Translations under genes and position numbers: made by a program
In this document: positions 12,406 through 23,077 of the stretch, piece by piece
How the letters are laid out: every line of letters begins with the position of its first letter
How positions within the stretch are numbered: position 1 is the first letter of the stretch
NCBI GenBank assembly: GCA_004194705.1
Contig: SADC01000162.1
Location: 49,538-113,537, forward strand
Direction: 5' to 3'
Length of the DNA stretch: 64,000 bases
Origin: Ditylenchus dipsaci
Taxonomy: Eukaryota > Nematoda > Chromadorea > Rhabditida > Anguinidae
The notes under the pieces: model-generated
What the model was told of the DNA's origin: nothing
Seen by the model: the letters and a program-made list of their open reading frames with translations, nothing else
The model's database searches: none

Positions 12406-12615
12406 AAATATAAATAATAAAATAATAATTTACAAGTGAGGAAACGTTTGTTGGAAAAACAGGACACGTAAGTACTTGAAGGATTGCCAGGGTGTGGATT
12501 GCCAAAGAAAAAATTTGAAAACTATTTCGATGGGCTGTAGTTGTTGGAGGTGAAAGAACCAACATAGAGCGATTTAAGAAGCTGGTTTTGTAATTTTGAG
12601 CCAACAGGTGAATAG

Positions 12616-13021
12616 CATACTTGCACGGGCGCCGGCGCCGATTTTTTACAAGCGCGGCGCTCGGCGCCCTTGTTTTTTTTACAGCTGGCGCCGGCGTCCG
12701 AAATTTTCGGAAAGGCGCCGAATTTGTCACAATATAAGCAGAAACGCTGTTTTTTCAAAAATTTTGAAAAATTGAAAATTGTTTTTTAATTTCCCAATTT
12801 TCTTGAATTTTCTTCGAAATTGAGTATTTTTGAGATAAAAATATATATATTTTTCATTATAAAAACTCAGTTTACAGACAAAAATACCGTCGCCGGCGCC
12901 CTTATTATAGTATGAGGCCCGGTGCCGAAATTTGAAAATACCCGGCGCCGCTTGCGGCGTCTGCGCCGAAATCTTTAAAAGCCTGGCGCTGGCGCCCTAT
13001 TTTCCGAAACGTGCAAGTATA
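12616..13021. mobile_element. hAT-like GC-rich non-autonomous element, 8-bp duplication
   Basis: CATACTTGCACGGGCGCC at the left and GTGCAAGTATA at the right are inverted. The element is flanked by GTGAATAG at 12608-12615 and 13022-13029, a perfect 8-bp duplication. Both ends are rich in GGCGCC blocks while the centre is AT-rich. The right end (CCGAAACGTGCAAGTAT) resembles that of the element at 35118-35733. The 8-bp duplication suggests hAT, but no transposase is present. Confidence 0.85.
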
Positions 13022-13081
13022 GTGAATAGTGATTTTCCGGGGTATTAGTTCTTTTCCGCCAGGGTTGTAGCATTTTTCGGC

Positions 13082-13309
13082 GCTACTAGCGAATACCCCC
13101 CCCAAGCATCCGACCTTTAAAAATTGCTGTAACTACCCTTGCAAACAACAAGTTTAGGCTTAGCCCTTAGGCTTGGGGGTAGGCCAGCGTACGGAAGTTG
13201 TGACTAATAAAGAGTTTGCGCACATTTTCCGGGGTCTGGGACATATATTTGGGTACTTTTTACTAAAGTAAAAAAAGTGAAAATCGTTGGGGGGGTATTC
13301 GCTAGTAGG
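13082..13309. repeat. Palindrome with polyC/polyG ends
   Basis: CTACTAGCGAATACCCCCC at 13082 pairs with GGGGGGTATTCGCTAGTAG ending near 13309. The interior is AT-rich with no reading frame. Confidence 0.7.
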
Positions 13310-14879
13310 GTCCATTTTTCATCCTGAGTAATTTTTAATTATAAACCTGGGGTATGTTTCTTGTCCAAAAAAAATTAAACGACAACAAAAGTTGGCATAC
13401 AATCACAAGTGCCTAGAATTGACTGTTTTTTTTTTCAATCCCGGTTATACTGTCATTTTAAATTCTTTATCCATTCACATTTAGAGTTGTTAGAAAGCCT
13501 ATTAAAAGGGCTTTTTAATGACATATAATTTGCCTCTGAATGATGTGAAGTTTTCTGAGATGTGGAGGTTTTTTTTTAAAAAAGTCATATTTTGAGCAGT
13601 GGCATTTTCCGACAAAAGCAGCCGAAATCTCAGAATCGACCAGCAATGACAGCGGAGATACTTACAAATTCTGAAAGAGAAACTCAAATGCTACATGCTT
13701 GCAGAAAAAAATACGCTGGTCGGCATTAGGTGAATTCATCGACGGTGAATTCATCTGTAAAGTTAGGTTTTGCTATATTAAAAAAATTCAAAAATACCAT
13801 CAAAACGTAGTTTTAATACTGTCAAACCATCTTTAGAATGCTCTAGTATTAGTGCAGAAAGCAAGTTTTGGAACCCGAAAACGTAAAAACATTGATCAAG
13901 TGGACGACCACTTGGTTTTGTCGGTACATCGGACATCCAGAAAAACTGTGGTCGGCCTTTTAGAGTGGCTTATTAAAAAAAGATGGTAAAGGCCATGGTT
14001 CTGGGGTTTCTGTAGCTGAAGTCATTGTTTTGGTATTAACAGACCTTGCATAAGACACGGTTTTGGGAAGGATGCAATGCTTTGGAGTAGCGTAAAAACC
14101 GCTACGTAAAAACAGCTACAGCAACAACAGCTACACAAAAATAGGGATGACAACTGGGATGACAAAAATGTAATAATTTGCTCTGATTTGTTTAATTGGT
14201 TTATTCCTAACATTTTTCTTCAGCAACAAGAAGAATAAGTGGTGGCTCTGGGACCCGTGGTGGCAGCTGCGACGGCCTACTTGTTGGAGGGTACATTTTT
14301 CTGAAGATATGCTACTATCAAGGCTTTTTTAAGTCCCCCTATCCCACATTTAAGGGCTTAATCTACAATAGGTGGACACTTTTCCACACTCAATTTTCAA
14401 TGTTAGCAGTATTTACTTGCTTTGCTATCTGGCTTCTTGCCCTTATTGTTGGGGATGTGCCTGTACCTGCTGATTTCAGGTATCCTGAAATTCAGGACGC
14501 CTATCGACGAAGGCAGCTGTTGGTGCTACCTGACAGGGTTCACTACATCGCTCAGGTTGGTGCTAGCAGTTCGCCATTGGCTATTACCTGACCCTGGGTC
14601 CTTATCTTCATGAGGATCTCCTCATTAATGGTCACTCTCTCCATACCCTTTTGTTATGGGGTCCTATTGAGGGTGCAGCAGTTGAGGCTGCTGTTCAGAT
14701 GGGGCATTGATGCCCTCGGTACTATAATCGATTCTAGTACCCTAGAGTTAGCTGGAGAGCATAAGTTGCTGTTTTCCACAAAGGAATATTTATCGGCATC
14801 CCCCACAGTGAGTTGCTCACGGATAAAAAATTCCAGTGAGATCCCACCTAATTCCTCCTGGTTCACCACCAAATCACCA

Positions 14880-15012
14880 GTGGGAGTGCCATCGGATGCG
14901 TGAGGGAATTCGGTGGTGTTCCAGTGGCAATAAGGTGGGATTCCAGTGGAATTTAGGTGGTATTCCACTGGAATCGAGGTGGTATTCCACTGGAATCAAG
15001 GTGGAATAACAG
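14880..15012. repeat. Tandem GTGGTATTCCACTGGAAT repeats
   Basis: About six imperfect 24-26 bp units built on TTCCACTGGAAT / CCAGTGG. They adjoin the tRNA-like sequence at 15045-15104. The same CCAGTGG vocabulary recurs at 19040-19330 and 31470-31570. Confidence 0.75.
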
Positions 15013-15044
15013 TGAAAAAAAGTATACCTGCCACTGTCCAGATT

Positions 15045-15104
15045 CGCATCGACCACCCGAGTGGTAAGACCCTGAGCCACTACCCACTGAGCCAACATGT
15101 CGTT
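15045..15104 (-). tRNA. tRNA-like (SINE-type) sequence, not a functional tRNA
   Basis: On the minus strand TGGCTCAGTGGGTAGTGG resembles a Pol III A box and GGTCGATGCGAATC a degenerate B box, about 30 bp apart. A run of T's follows near 15016. No intact cloverleaf was built, so it is most likely a tRNA-derived repeat head. Confidence 0.5.
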
Positions 15105-15362
15105 TTAATGTATTGAGGTTATTAGACGCCTATATACTCAATTTTTGAAATAATGAGTCTTTCGTTATTGAATGTGCTTTATTGGTGTGGATGAATGCAA
15201 TCAAGTGATATAACTAGTGAAATTGAAGAATTAACAAGTACAACAGCAGGAGATATTATTTGACTGACTTTAGCAATTTTATATTTAATGGAATTATGGG
15301 AGTATGAATCTCAGAAACGAAATTATATTTGTTAACACAGGAACGGCTGTACGTCCTGATGG

Positions 15363-16190
15363 GGAAGGAGTAGATTGCGCCATTTCGATTTGCGCCCATT
15401 CAATTTGCGCCAATTCAATTTGCGCCCATTCAATTTGCGCCCCTTCAAATTGCGCCACTTCAATTTGCGCCCTTTTCAAATTGCGCCCATTTAGATTGCG
15501 CCCATTTCAAATTGCGCCCATTTAGATTGCGCCCATTTCAAATTGCGCCCATTTAGATTGCGCCTGTTATTCCAATAGGTTCTCATGTCAACTGATACGT
15601 CCAACATGTGTTTTCGTTTTCACGTTGAAATAATCAATTTCTACGCTTGATAAGTAATGGACTAATGCATCATAGTCGGTCTTTCGACCCTTTTAGATAA
15701 TAAACAAAGTAAAAGAGGATTTTCTATTACTTATTCTTATATTTTACAAACAACATGGAATAATCATCAATACAGAAACACGCTCAAAAAAGACACTAAA
15801 AGAGATTACAGAGATGCCGAGCACGTTTCCTCTGTTCGTATAGCTTGTATCTTCCATAGCAATATCTAAAAAGCGTCAAAATTGCAAATTGAAAAATGGA
15901 TTAAAACGGTATGAAGTACAGCAATTGATGGCAAAACAAACACATATTGACATGAGAACCTATTGGAATAAAGGGCGCAATCTAAATGGGCGCAATTTGA
16001 AATGAGCGCAAATTGAAGGGGCGCAAATCGAAAAGGGCGCAAATTGAAGGGGCGCAAATCGAAAAGGGCGCAAATTGAAGTGGCGCAAATTGAATTGGCG
16101 CAAATTGAATTGGCGCAAATTGAATGGGCGCAAATTGAATTGGCGCAAATTGAATGGGCGCAAATCGAAATGGCGCAATCTACTCCTTCC
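15363..16190. mobile_element. Foldback with 15-bp arm repeats, perfect 8-bp duplication
   Basis: It begins GGAAGGAGTAGATTGCGCC and ends with the exact inverse. It is flanked by CCTGATGG at 15355-15362 and 16191-16198, and the other arm of the host palindrome shows the uninterrupted site. Each arm is an array of 15-bp units of the form CAATTTGCGCCCATT (left 15378-15560, right 15970-16175), followed by an inverted AATAGGTTCTCATGTCAA. A unique centre of about 350 bp shows no transposase. The 8-bp duplication fits hAT or Merlin. Confidence 0.92.
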
Positions 16191-17184
16191 CCTGATGGTA
16201 TGTCATTGTGCAGAATTTCACGCTGAGCACGATGGTGAAAAAAAAATTGAAAAAAAGTAACTCTACGGTGGTCAGCGGCCTTGTGAACCATCAATGTCAC
16301 GACTTTTGCCTATGCCACTTCAAAGAGGTAAAGAATGCCACTGTTTTAATATATTTTTATATTTCATGTGCAAAAGAAAGCGCAGATTGCGAGCTTTCAA
16401 ATGACATATTGTGGAGGTATTTATGACAATCATATGATAATTTTTTGGCTCATAGAAACCATTGTGTTTTTTTTCAAAAACGTTGTTCATACAAAAATAT
16501 GTACAAATAAATGTGGAAAGGCCGTTTTAAAATTTATGGTTGATACTGTTCGATAGAGCAAGAAAAACTGCACCAGATAGTGCTTTAAAGTAGCCTGCAA
16601 CCAAGCTTTTTGAGTGTTTAGCAAAGGTTCAAAAGTAAATCCCAAAATGCATCTTGACCTGAAACTTCGATTTCGCTACATAAATCTGAAATTCTGACAC
16701 TTGATTCGAGTTCAGCATGGTCGATTTACTTGAAAAACTGTCAATTGATTATCGGCTGTAGGTGAAAACACACACCAAAATACTGATTTCCAGCAGTAAG
16801 TTACTGATTTCCCGCAGTAAATTTCGCAGGAATTCGTATTTTATAGTGAAAAATGACTTGGATCGCTCAGAATACCACCCCGAGTGGCCAGAAGCCCCTG
16901 AAAGTTGGTTTTTTGGGTTTACTAAAGCGGGGTAAACTTTTTGCAAAAATTCGAAGCCCCTGAAAGATGGTTTTAGGAAGTTTACTAAAGGGGGGTAAAC
17001 TTTTTGCAAAAATTCGATTGGGCTAATCAGAATTCCAGTCCGACGTGCTTGACGTGAAAAGGCTGTAACGGATCAGATTTCGGGTCCGATGGGCTCAATT
17101 GCTCAGGATTCCACCCTTAACCATTCTCAATCATCTTAAACCACCCTAAACCATCCCAAACTGCTCCAGACCAGTATCTAACCA

Positions 17185-17365
17185 CAGTCAAACCTCTATA
17201 TAGCAACCTCTACATTGCATCCACCTCTTTATTGCATCCGCTTTTTTTTTGGTTTGATTGGCCTGCAAAGAAATTACCTATAATCGACCCTCTATATTGC
17301 GTCCACCTCTACATTGCATCCGGGCAGGGCCGGTCCCTTGTGGGATGCTATATAGAGGTTTGACT
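17185..17365. mobile_element. Pogo-like MITE at palindrome centre
   Basis: CAGTCAAACCTCTATATAGC and GCTATATAGAGGTTTGACTG are inverted. CCGGTCCC lies near the right end, and subterminal repeats of CCTCTATATTGC/CCTCTACATTGC are visible. Right flank TA; left flank CA, so one side of the duplication has mutated. It occupies the loop of the palindrome 15330-18261. Confidence 0.85.
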
Positions 17366-18365
17366 GTACCCTAAATCAGTGCTTAGGTTGGTTTAAGATA
17401 GTTGAGAATAATTAAGGGTGGAAACCTGAGCAATTGAGCCCATTGGACCCGAAATCTGATCCGCTCAATCGAATTTTTGCAAAAAGTTTACCCCCCTTTA
17501 GTAAACTTCCTAAAACCATCTTTCAGGGGCTTCTAGCCACTCCGGGGTCGTATTCTGAGCGATCCAAGTCATTTTTCACTATAAAATACGAATTCCCGCG
17601 AAATTTACTGCGGGAAATCAGTAACTTACTGCTGGAAATCAGTATTTTGGTGTGTGTTTTCACCTACAGCCGATAATCAATTGACAGTTTTTCAAGTAAA
17701 TCGACCATGCTGAACTCGAATCAAGTGTCAGAATTTCAGATTTATGTAGCGAAATCGAAGTTTCAGGTCAAGATGCATTTTGGGATTTACTTTTGAACCT
17801 TTGCTAAACACTCAAAAAGCTTGGTTGCAGGCTACTTTAAAGCACTATCTGGTGCAGTTTTTCTTGCTCTATCGAACAGTATCAACCATAAATTTTAAAA
17901 CGGCCTTTCCACATTTATTTGTACATATTTTTGTATGAACAACGTTTTTGAAAAAAAACACAATGGTTTCTATGAGCCAAAAAATTATCATATGATTGTC
18001 ATAAATACCTCCACAATATGTCATTTGAAAGCTCGCAATCTGCGCTTTCTTTTGCACATGAAATATAAAAAATATATTAAAACAGTGGCATTCTTTACCT
18101 CTTTGAAGTGGCATAGGCAAAAGTCGTGACATTGATGGTTCACAAAGGCCGCTGACCACCGTAGAGTTACTTTTTTTCAATTTTTTTTTCACCATCGTGC
18201 TCAGCGTGAAATTCTGCACAATGACATACCATCAGGACGTACAGCCGTTCCGTGTTAAACAGGGTTTTAATTTTTTGCTGTATGCTAATAAGAAAATCAT
18301 AAAAATCATGTATAACTCAGGATTGTAACGAAAATTGTGCTAGACTTTCCATGATAAAAAATATA

Positions 18366-18922
18366 CAGTCGACGCTCGATTTGAACGACCTGCGACTCGC
18401 TACAAATTGTGACTCGCTACAGCGACTCGCTACAATTGCGACTCGCTACAGATTGAATTTTCTATTGTTATGTGGGTACAGATTGTTGTACCAGACCAAT
18501 TGTTGGCCGCTTCGCGGCCAAGACCAGCACACTCCACATTGCAAGGGATAGGGGAACATGTAGTACATGTTTTTGGGTGAAATGGACAAAAAAGTTAAAG
18601 TGTAGCGAGTCGCAAAAAGTGTAGCGAGTCACAATTGTAGCGAGTCGAAGTTTTACCTCGATTTAAGGACAGCCTGGGTACGGGCAAACACTGTCCTTAA
18701 ATCGAGCTGTCCTTGTATCGAGCGTCCATGGGTCGTAGACTTTAGGCCCCTTTTTTCCATTTGTGGAAAAAAGGCCAAACGACTTACGTAAGTCGTTCGG
18801 CCCTTTTTTCCACAAATGGAAAAAAGGGGCCAAACGCCCTACGCCGCGTCCATATATCGATTTTTATTTATTTGAAAACCAAAACCAACAAAATTCTGTG
18901 TCCTTAAATCGAGCGCCGACTG
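18366..18922. mobile_element. Pogo-like MITE with two nested palindromes
   Basis: Ends CAGTCGACGCTCGATTTGAA and TTAAATCGAGCGCCGACTG, flanked by TA (18364-18365, 18923-18924). Inside, 18388-18652 is a foldback whose arms repeat GCGACTCGCTACAATT (about 15-17 bp units) and its complement. 18742-18835 is a near-perfect palindrome of GGCCCCTTTTTTCCATTTGT with centre ACGACTTACGTAAGTCGT. Confidence 0.88.
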
Positions 18923-19039
18923 TATAAAGATTTTTAATGAGGACAAAATAATACTTAAACCAAACAGCTAGGTGATAAAAAATACATTCCTGGTATAAAA
19001 AGGTTAAAATAACATTAGTTTAGTGTCAACTACGATAAT

Positions 19040-19330
19040 TGGATAAAAATTGCCACTGGAATACCAGTAAGTCACAAATTCCAGTGAATTACCACTGGCA
19101 TTCCACTGGTAAATTGCTAGATTTCCACCAAATTGCCACTTGTATCGAATATTCCAGTGGATTGCCACTGAATTCCAGTGGTAAATTGGTGGATTCCACC
19201 AAATTGCCACTAAATGAGCGATTTACCACTGGAATGCCACTGGCAATCCACTGGAAATTCATACTTTCTGGCATTCCAGTGGGAGTTACTGGTTGGCCAG
19301 TGGTCATTTAGTGGTCTTCCACTGGACTTC
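19040..19330. repeat. CCAGTGG / CCACTGG repeat cluster
   Basis: More than fifteen copies of TTCCAGTGG or its complement CCACTGGAA, spaced about 12-25 bp. Many are paired as short inverted repeats (ATTGCCACTGGAATTCCAGTGG-like). No reading frame with meaning. Confidence 0.8.
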
Positions 19331-19374
19331 ATTTTTCCGTGCTGTAAGGGAGGCAGATAGCAGAGAAATAAGAA

Positions 19375-19466
19375 ACAGGCCTGGGGCGACCCGATAGCTC
19401 AATTGGTTAGAGCTCCGACATGCAAGGAGGATATCGTGGGATCGCACTTTTTCCCAGGCCTGTAGA
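19375..19466 (+). tRNA. tRNA-like sequence enclosed by an 11-bp inverted repeat
   Basis: CGATAGCTCAATTGGTTAGA is an excellent tRNA D-arm/A box. The 3' part (GTGGGATCGCAC) is a weak B box and the T-arm does not close. ACAGGCCTGGG before and CCCAGGCCTGT after form an 11-bp inverted pair. I see a tRNA pseudogene or SINE head rather than a functional tRNA. Confidence 0.55.
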
Positions 19467-19740
19467 AAAGCCGTACGCGGCCACTGGCGTACGCTTACTT
19501 TGCTCGAGCTTGCAAACTGGTCGGAGGCTTAAGATTTAGATGCTTTAAGTTCAATCTACTATATAGCACTATATCGGGGGTAAGCTATTCTGGGGTAAGC
19601 TATTTGACGGTAAACGAAGCCTGTCGTCAATTCACACTATATCGCGATTCGTTACATAACGGAGTCGCACTATATCAAGACTCGACTGTATCGAAGATTT
19701 TTTAATGGCGGCAATTAAAATTCTGCAGTTGTTATTACGG

Positions 19741-21100
19741 GTCCGCGACAATTCGCCTCCCGGGACAATTCGCCTCCCGGAACAATTCGCCTCCTGGACA
19801 ATTCGCCTCCGGGACAATTCGCCTCCCGTACAAAAAGTAGTAGATGTATTCTTTGAAAAGTCACAGACAACGTACTACATTCAAACCCTTATTTTCGACG
19901 TAAAATTGTGTGGTAAATCCTGTTTGATAAGACCAAAACCGTCATTTCACCCACCCGAACCTCAAAATCCAAGGTAAGTACCTTCTGGTCAGGTGTATAT
20001 TCACCTGGATGGCCTGAACAATTTAAAAAAATTAGTTCAAAAAAAAAGTTCCACACTTTTCAAATTTGTGCATTTTGAAAAATTTTGTAGTCTGAACCAA
20101 AGAAACCAAGTAGTCGTCTACTTGAAGCAATTTTTTACTTTTTGGGTTCCAAAACCATTTTGCTGGACTAATTCGGGCATGCTGAAGATGGTTTTGATAG
20201 TGGTGAAAAGCCGTTTTGTAAGGTATTTTCGAGTTTTGGTAAAATCAAGTTTTGGTAAAATCAATTATTTCTCAATACTCAAAAAATACCATACAAAACC
20301 TTATTTTACTATTATCAAACCATCTTCAGCATGCCCGAATCGGTTCACAAAACAGGCTTCGGAACATGAAAAACGTGAAAAAAAAATGCTCCAAGTGGAC
20401 GACCACTTAGTTTTGTTGTACTTAGGTAGTGTAATGGAACGCGGGTAGTAATATTTTCGTCTTGTAAACAACTTTTAAAATTTAAGATGTATTTCTATGA
20501 TACAACTTTAGTTTTACTGGACAATCCATGCACTAGCTAAACGAAGTGGTCGTCCACTTGGATCAAAAGAAAGGCAAATAAAGTTGGTTATAGGCCGATA
20601 AATTCGAAGTCAAATAACTGTTGTTTTCTCTAGTATCTGAGCAGAGCATGAATGCCTTTTATACGAACAGGAAACAATTGTCCATTTTATACCGGTTTTC
20701 ACTGAATACGTGCATAAAATTCATTTTAAAGGAGATCCAATACAACTACACCACGTGGATATCCACTTGGTTCATATGAATGTCCACTTGGTCAAATGTT
20801 TGTCAGTTTATTTAAACCACCTAAATCTGAGATATTTCATGTATCTAGCAGTTTTAATGAACATATCTAAAATTCGGGTAGTTTTAGTGGCTGGAATTTT
20901 TTTGACTAGCTATAGACCTCCATGATCCAAGTGGACCATATAAATGAACCATGTGGACAACAACATGAGAAAATTAGGGCGATCCGGATAAAAATGTAAT
21001 TGGAGGCGAATTGTCCGGAGGCGAATTGTCCTGGAGGCGAATTGTCCCGGAGGCGAATCGGCGCGGAGGCAAATTGTCCTGGAGGCGAATTGTCCGTGTC
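19741..21100. repeat. Foldback with GGACAATTCGCCTCC arm repeats
   Basis: The left arm (19748-19832) has about five units of the form GGGACAATTCGCCTCCC. The right arm (20998-21095) has about six units of the inverse (GGAGGCGAATTGTCC). Between them, 20120-20400 is a second inverted repeat with CAAACCATCTTCAGCATGC, and the phrase CCAAGTGGACGACCACTT and variants recurs at 20391-20410, 20545-20565, 20745-20800 and 20925-20960. Confidence 0.8.
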
Positions 21101-21184
21101 CCGTTTTTACTGTAGCTGTTTTTGCTGTAGCTGTTTTTGTGTAGCTGTTTTTACGTAGCGGTTTTTACTGGTCAGCAATGCTTT

Positions 21185-21365
21185 TTATTATTTTCGGCTA
21201 AATCCAAAATGTTGGATTCTGGAGGCACACCTGTTCAGGGAAGGTCTCAGGCGGTTTTTCCTAACCATCCTGAGGCTTCCTGGACCTTTAAACTATATTA
21301 GTAAAGAAAAAATCATGTTTGCTGCCATCGGTATTCGAACCTGTAGCCTTATAAATCGTGAAAGG
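21185..21365 (-). mobile_element. tRNA-derived SINE, family 1 (minus)
   Basis: On the minus strand a B-box phrase ACAGGTTCGAATACC is followed by GGCAGCAAAC, a T-run and a body containing GGATGGTTAGGAAAAACCGC. The body matches the copy at 34236-34440 in the same order (CAGGTTCGAATCACGG, then TAGGATGAATAGTAAAACCA). An A box is not clearly preserved. Confidence 0.6.
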
Positions 21366-21699
21366 TAAAACAAAAGGCTATTAAATAAAATGCCAAATTG
21401 TCGATGAATTCACCTATCGATGAATTCTCCGTTCTCCACGCTGGTCATGTTGGCATTTAGAAAGTCATTCTTGATTCAAAGCATTGACACACACAATTTG
21501 CTTAAAGGGGGTGGGAACTTCCTATAGGCATCGCCTGTATTATTTTGGCACTGACTTTTTTTTGCATTTTAATTCAGATGCTCATTCACGACTATATACT
21601 GAAAATGACGCCGAGAAGCAGAGCTACATTTTGAGTATAAGGTTGCAAATAAGTATGTAAATTAAAATTACGAAAAAACGTCAGTTCCAGGATACTACC

Positions 21700-22110
21700 G
21701 AAAAGTACTTGGATAGTCCCGGGTAGGATGTCATGGAATTAGACATCGTTGGATGTTTTTAGAGTTCTAGCTCTAACTTTATACTAACTTTTTCTTTATT
21801 TATAGCTCAAATGAAAGCCTAGAGTCTTGGCTATATTTTGGTGTATGAAAAAAAAGTTAGAAATTTTTCAGTGAAACCAGTCAAAGAAAAACCCCGAAAA
21901 CCATCGATTTTCGGAAATTTGGCCTATTTTAGCCTGGTTTCAAGCTCAGGTAGGTGTAAAAGCCTGTGCTGATAGTCTTATTAGATAGCCAAAAGTGTGA
22001 GGATCATTTTGACACTAAACTTGTAAAATAAGGAGAAAAAATATGGTTTACAGCCAGTGGTAGTCGAACCTGTGACATAAGGCGATGCGTATTAGGAAGT
22101 TCCCCCTCCC
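21700..22110 (-). mobile_element. tRNA-derived SINE, family 2 (minus)
   Basis: On the minus strand: GGGGAACTTCCTAATACGCA, then the B-box phrase CACAGGTTCGACTACC, GGCTGTAAACC, a T-run and a body with ATCCTCACACTTTTGGCTAT and GACTCTAGGCTTTCATTTGA. The copy at 30540-31120 has the same blocks in the same order. Confidence 0.6.
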
Positions 22111-22569
22111 CCTTTAACACTGGTTGACGTAAAACTTTTTTCTTCCTAGGCAAGTTCACAATTCTGACACCGGAATCGTGTTCAGCCTCGTTGATTTGCA
22201 TGTGAAACTGCTCTTCAGGCTTTAAAGTACTTATCAGATTTCAAATTCCGCTCGAGACAATAAACATTAAACTTCAAATAAAAAGAGAAAAAATCGCTCT
22301 TCAATTATTTGTTTTCTCAAACGGCAACTTACATAGGCAACTCATATGTCATTAAAAAGCCCTTTTCGTAGGCTTTCTAACAACTTTAAATGTGAATGGA
22401 TAAATAATTAAAAATGACAGTATAAATGGGATCGAAATAAAACATTCAATTTCGGGCGCTTGTGATCACACAAGCTTCGAATAAACCGGAGAGAGCGGGA
22501 GTAAAATAAAATACCAATTGGATAAAAAAATGGCGACCCATAAAGTTAGATTTCAAAATGTGTAGGGTT

Positions 22570-22900
22570 TTTGACTAACCGAAATTTTCGGTTTCGATTA
22601 ACCGAAACCGAAAATTTTCGGGTAACCGAACCGAGCCGAAAACCAAATCTCATGAGAAACAAGCTTAAAATCTGTAATCATTTGGGAATTGAGCCTAGTA
22701 TCGTCTAAATACTACAAAACATGCGTTGATGCCGCCTGTTGTTTTCGAGACGTTTTGCAACCATACCGGGTACAGTTTACTTACAAAAAATCGATGCCCC
22801 AAAGTTGTCAGTTTTGGTTAATCGAACCGATATCCGAAATTTTCGGTTAACCAAACCGAGTCGATAACAAAAAACTCGGTTTTCGGCTAACCAACCCACA
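22570..22900. repeat. ACCGAAA-rich tandem/foldback repeat
   Basis: Repeated GGTTAACCGAAACCGAAAAT-like phrases at 22575-22640 and inverted or direct variants at 22805-22900. The two clusters flank about 160 bp of unrelated sequence, as in the other foldbacks here. Confidence 0.6.
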
Positions 22901-23077
22901 AACTAAAAATGTGAATGATCGCCGACCATCTGAGAAGATATACCACGACGAAGGGTTAAAAGGTTAAGTAGGATCACACAGAACAAAGTGGAAATATTTT
23001 TATTGTCCACAGCTTATACAAAAACCAACTGCATTTACCATATATCGTGAGTTTACAAAGATATTATTCGAACACTG

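Larger units (their letters stand above)
15330..18261. repeat. ~2-kb near-perfect palindrome split by a nested element
   Basis: GTTAACACAGGAACGGCTGT at 15331 pairs with ACAGCCGTTCCGTGTTAAAC ending at 18260. With the insertion 15363-16190 removed, the left arm (16199-about 17180) matches the reverse complement of the right arm (about 17370-18230) almost base for base. The left arm has an extra ~65-bp internal duplication around 16905-16975 (CGAAGCCCCTGAAAG). Module 2 lies in both arms near the centre. Confidence 0.9.
13391..22478. repeat. Giant (~9 kb) inverted-repeat structure
   Basis: Three landmarks appear in order on the left and in reverse-complement, reverse order on the right. A: CATTCACATTTAGAGTTGTTAG near 13473 versus the opposite strand near 22381. 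B: two GAATTCA-type phrases with ACGCTGGTC at 13710-13758 versus 21397-21461. C: CGTAAAAACCGCTACGTAAA at 14090 versus TACGTAGCGGTTTTTAC at 21153. Spacing differs because of later insertions (SINEs, nested foldbacks, MITEs). I read it as one old foldback or an inverted duplication later filled with other elements. Confidence 0.7.

Noticed and set aside
15294..16300. Open frames reading QIEWAQIELA or NLRPFNLRQF
   Set aside because: They are translations of the 15-bp arm units of the foldback 15363-16190.
19375..19466. Functional tRNA gene
   Set aside because: The D-arm is good, but the T-arm and acceptor stem do not form and the B box is degenerate.
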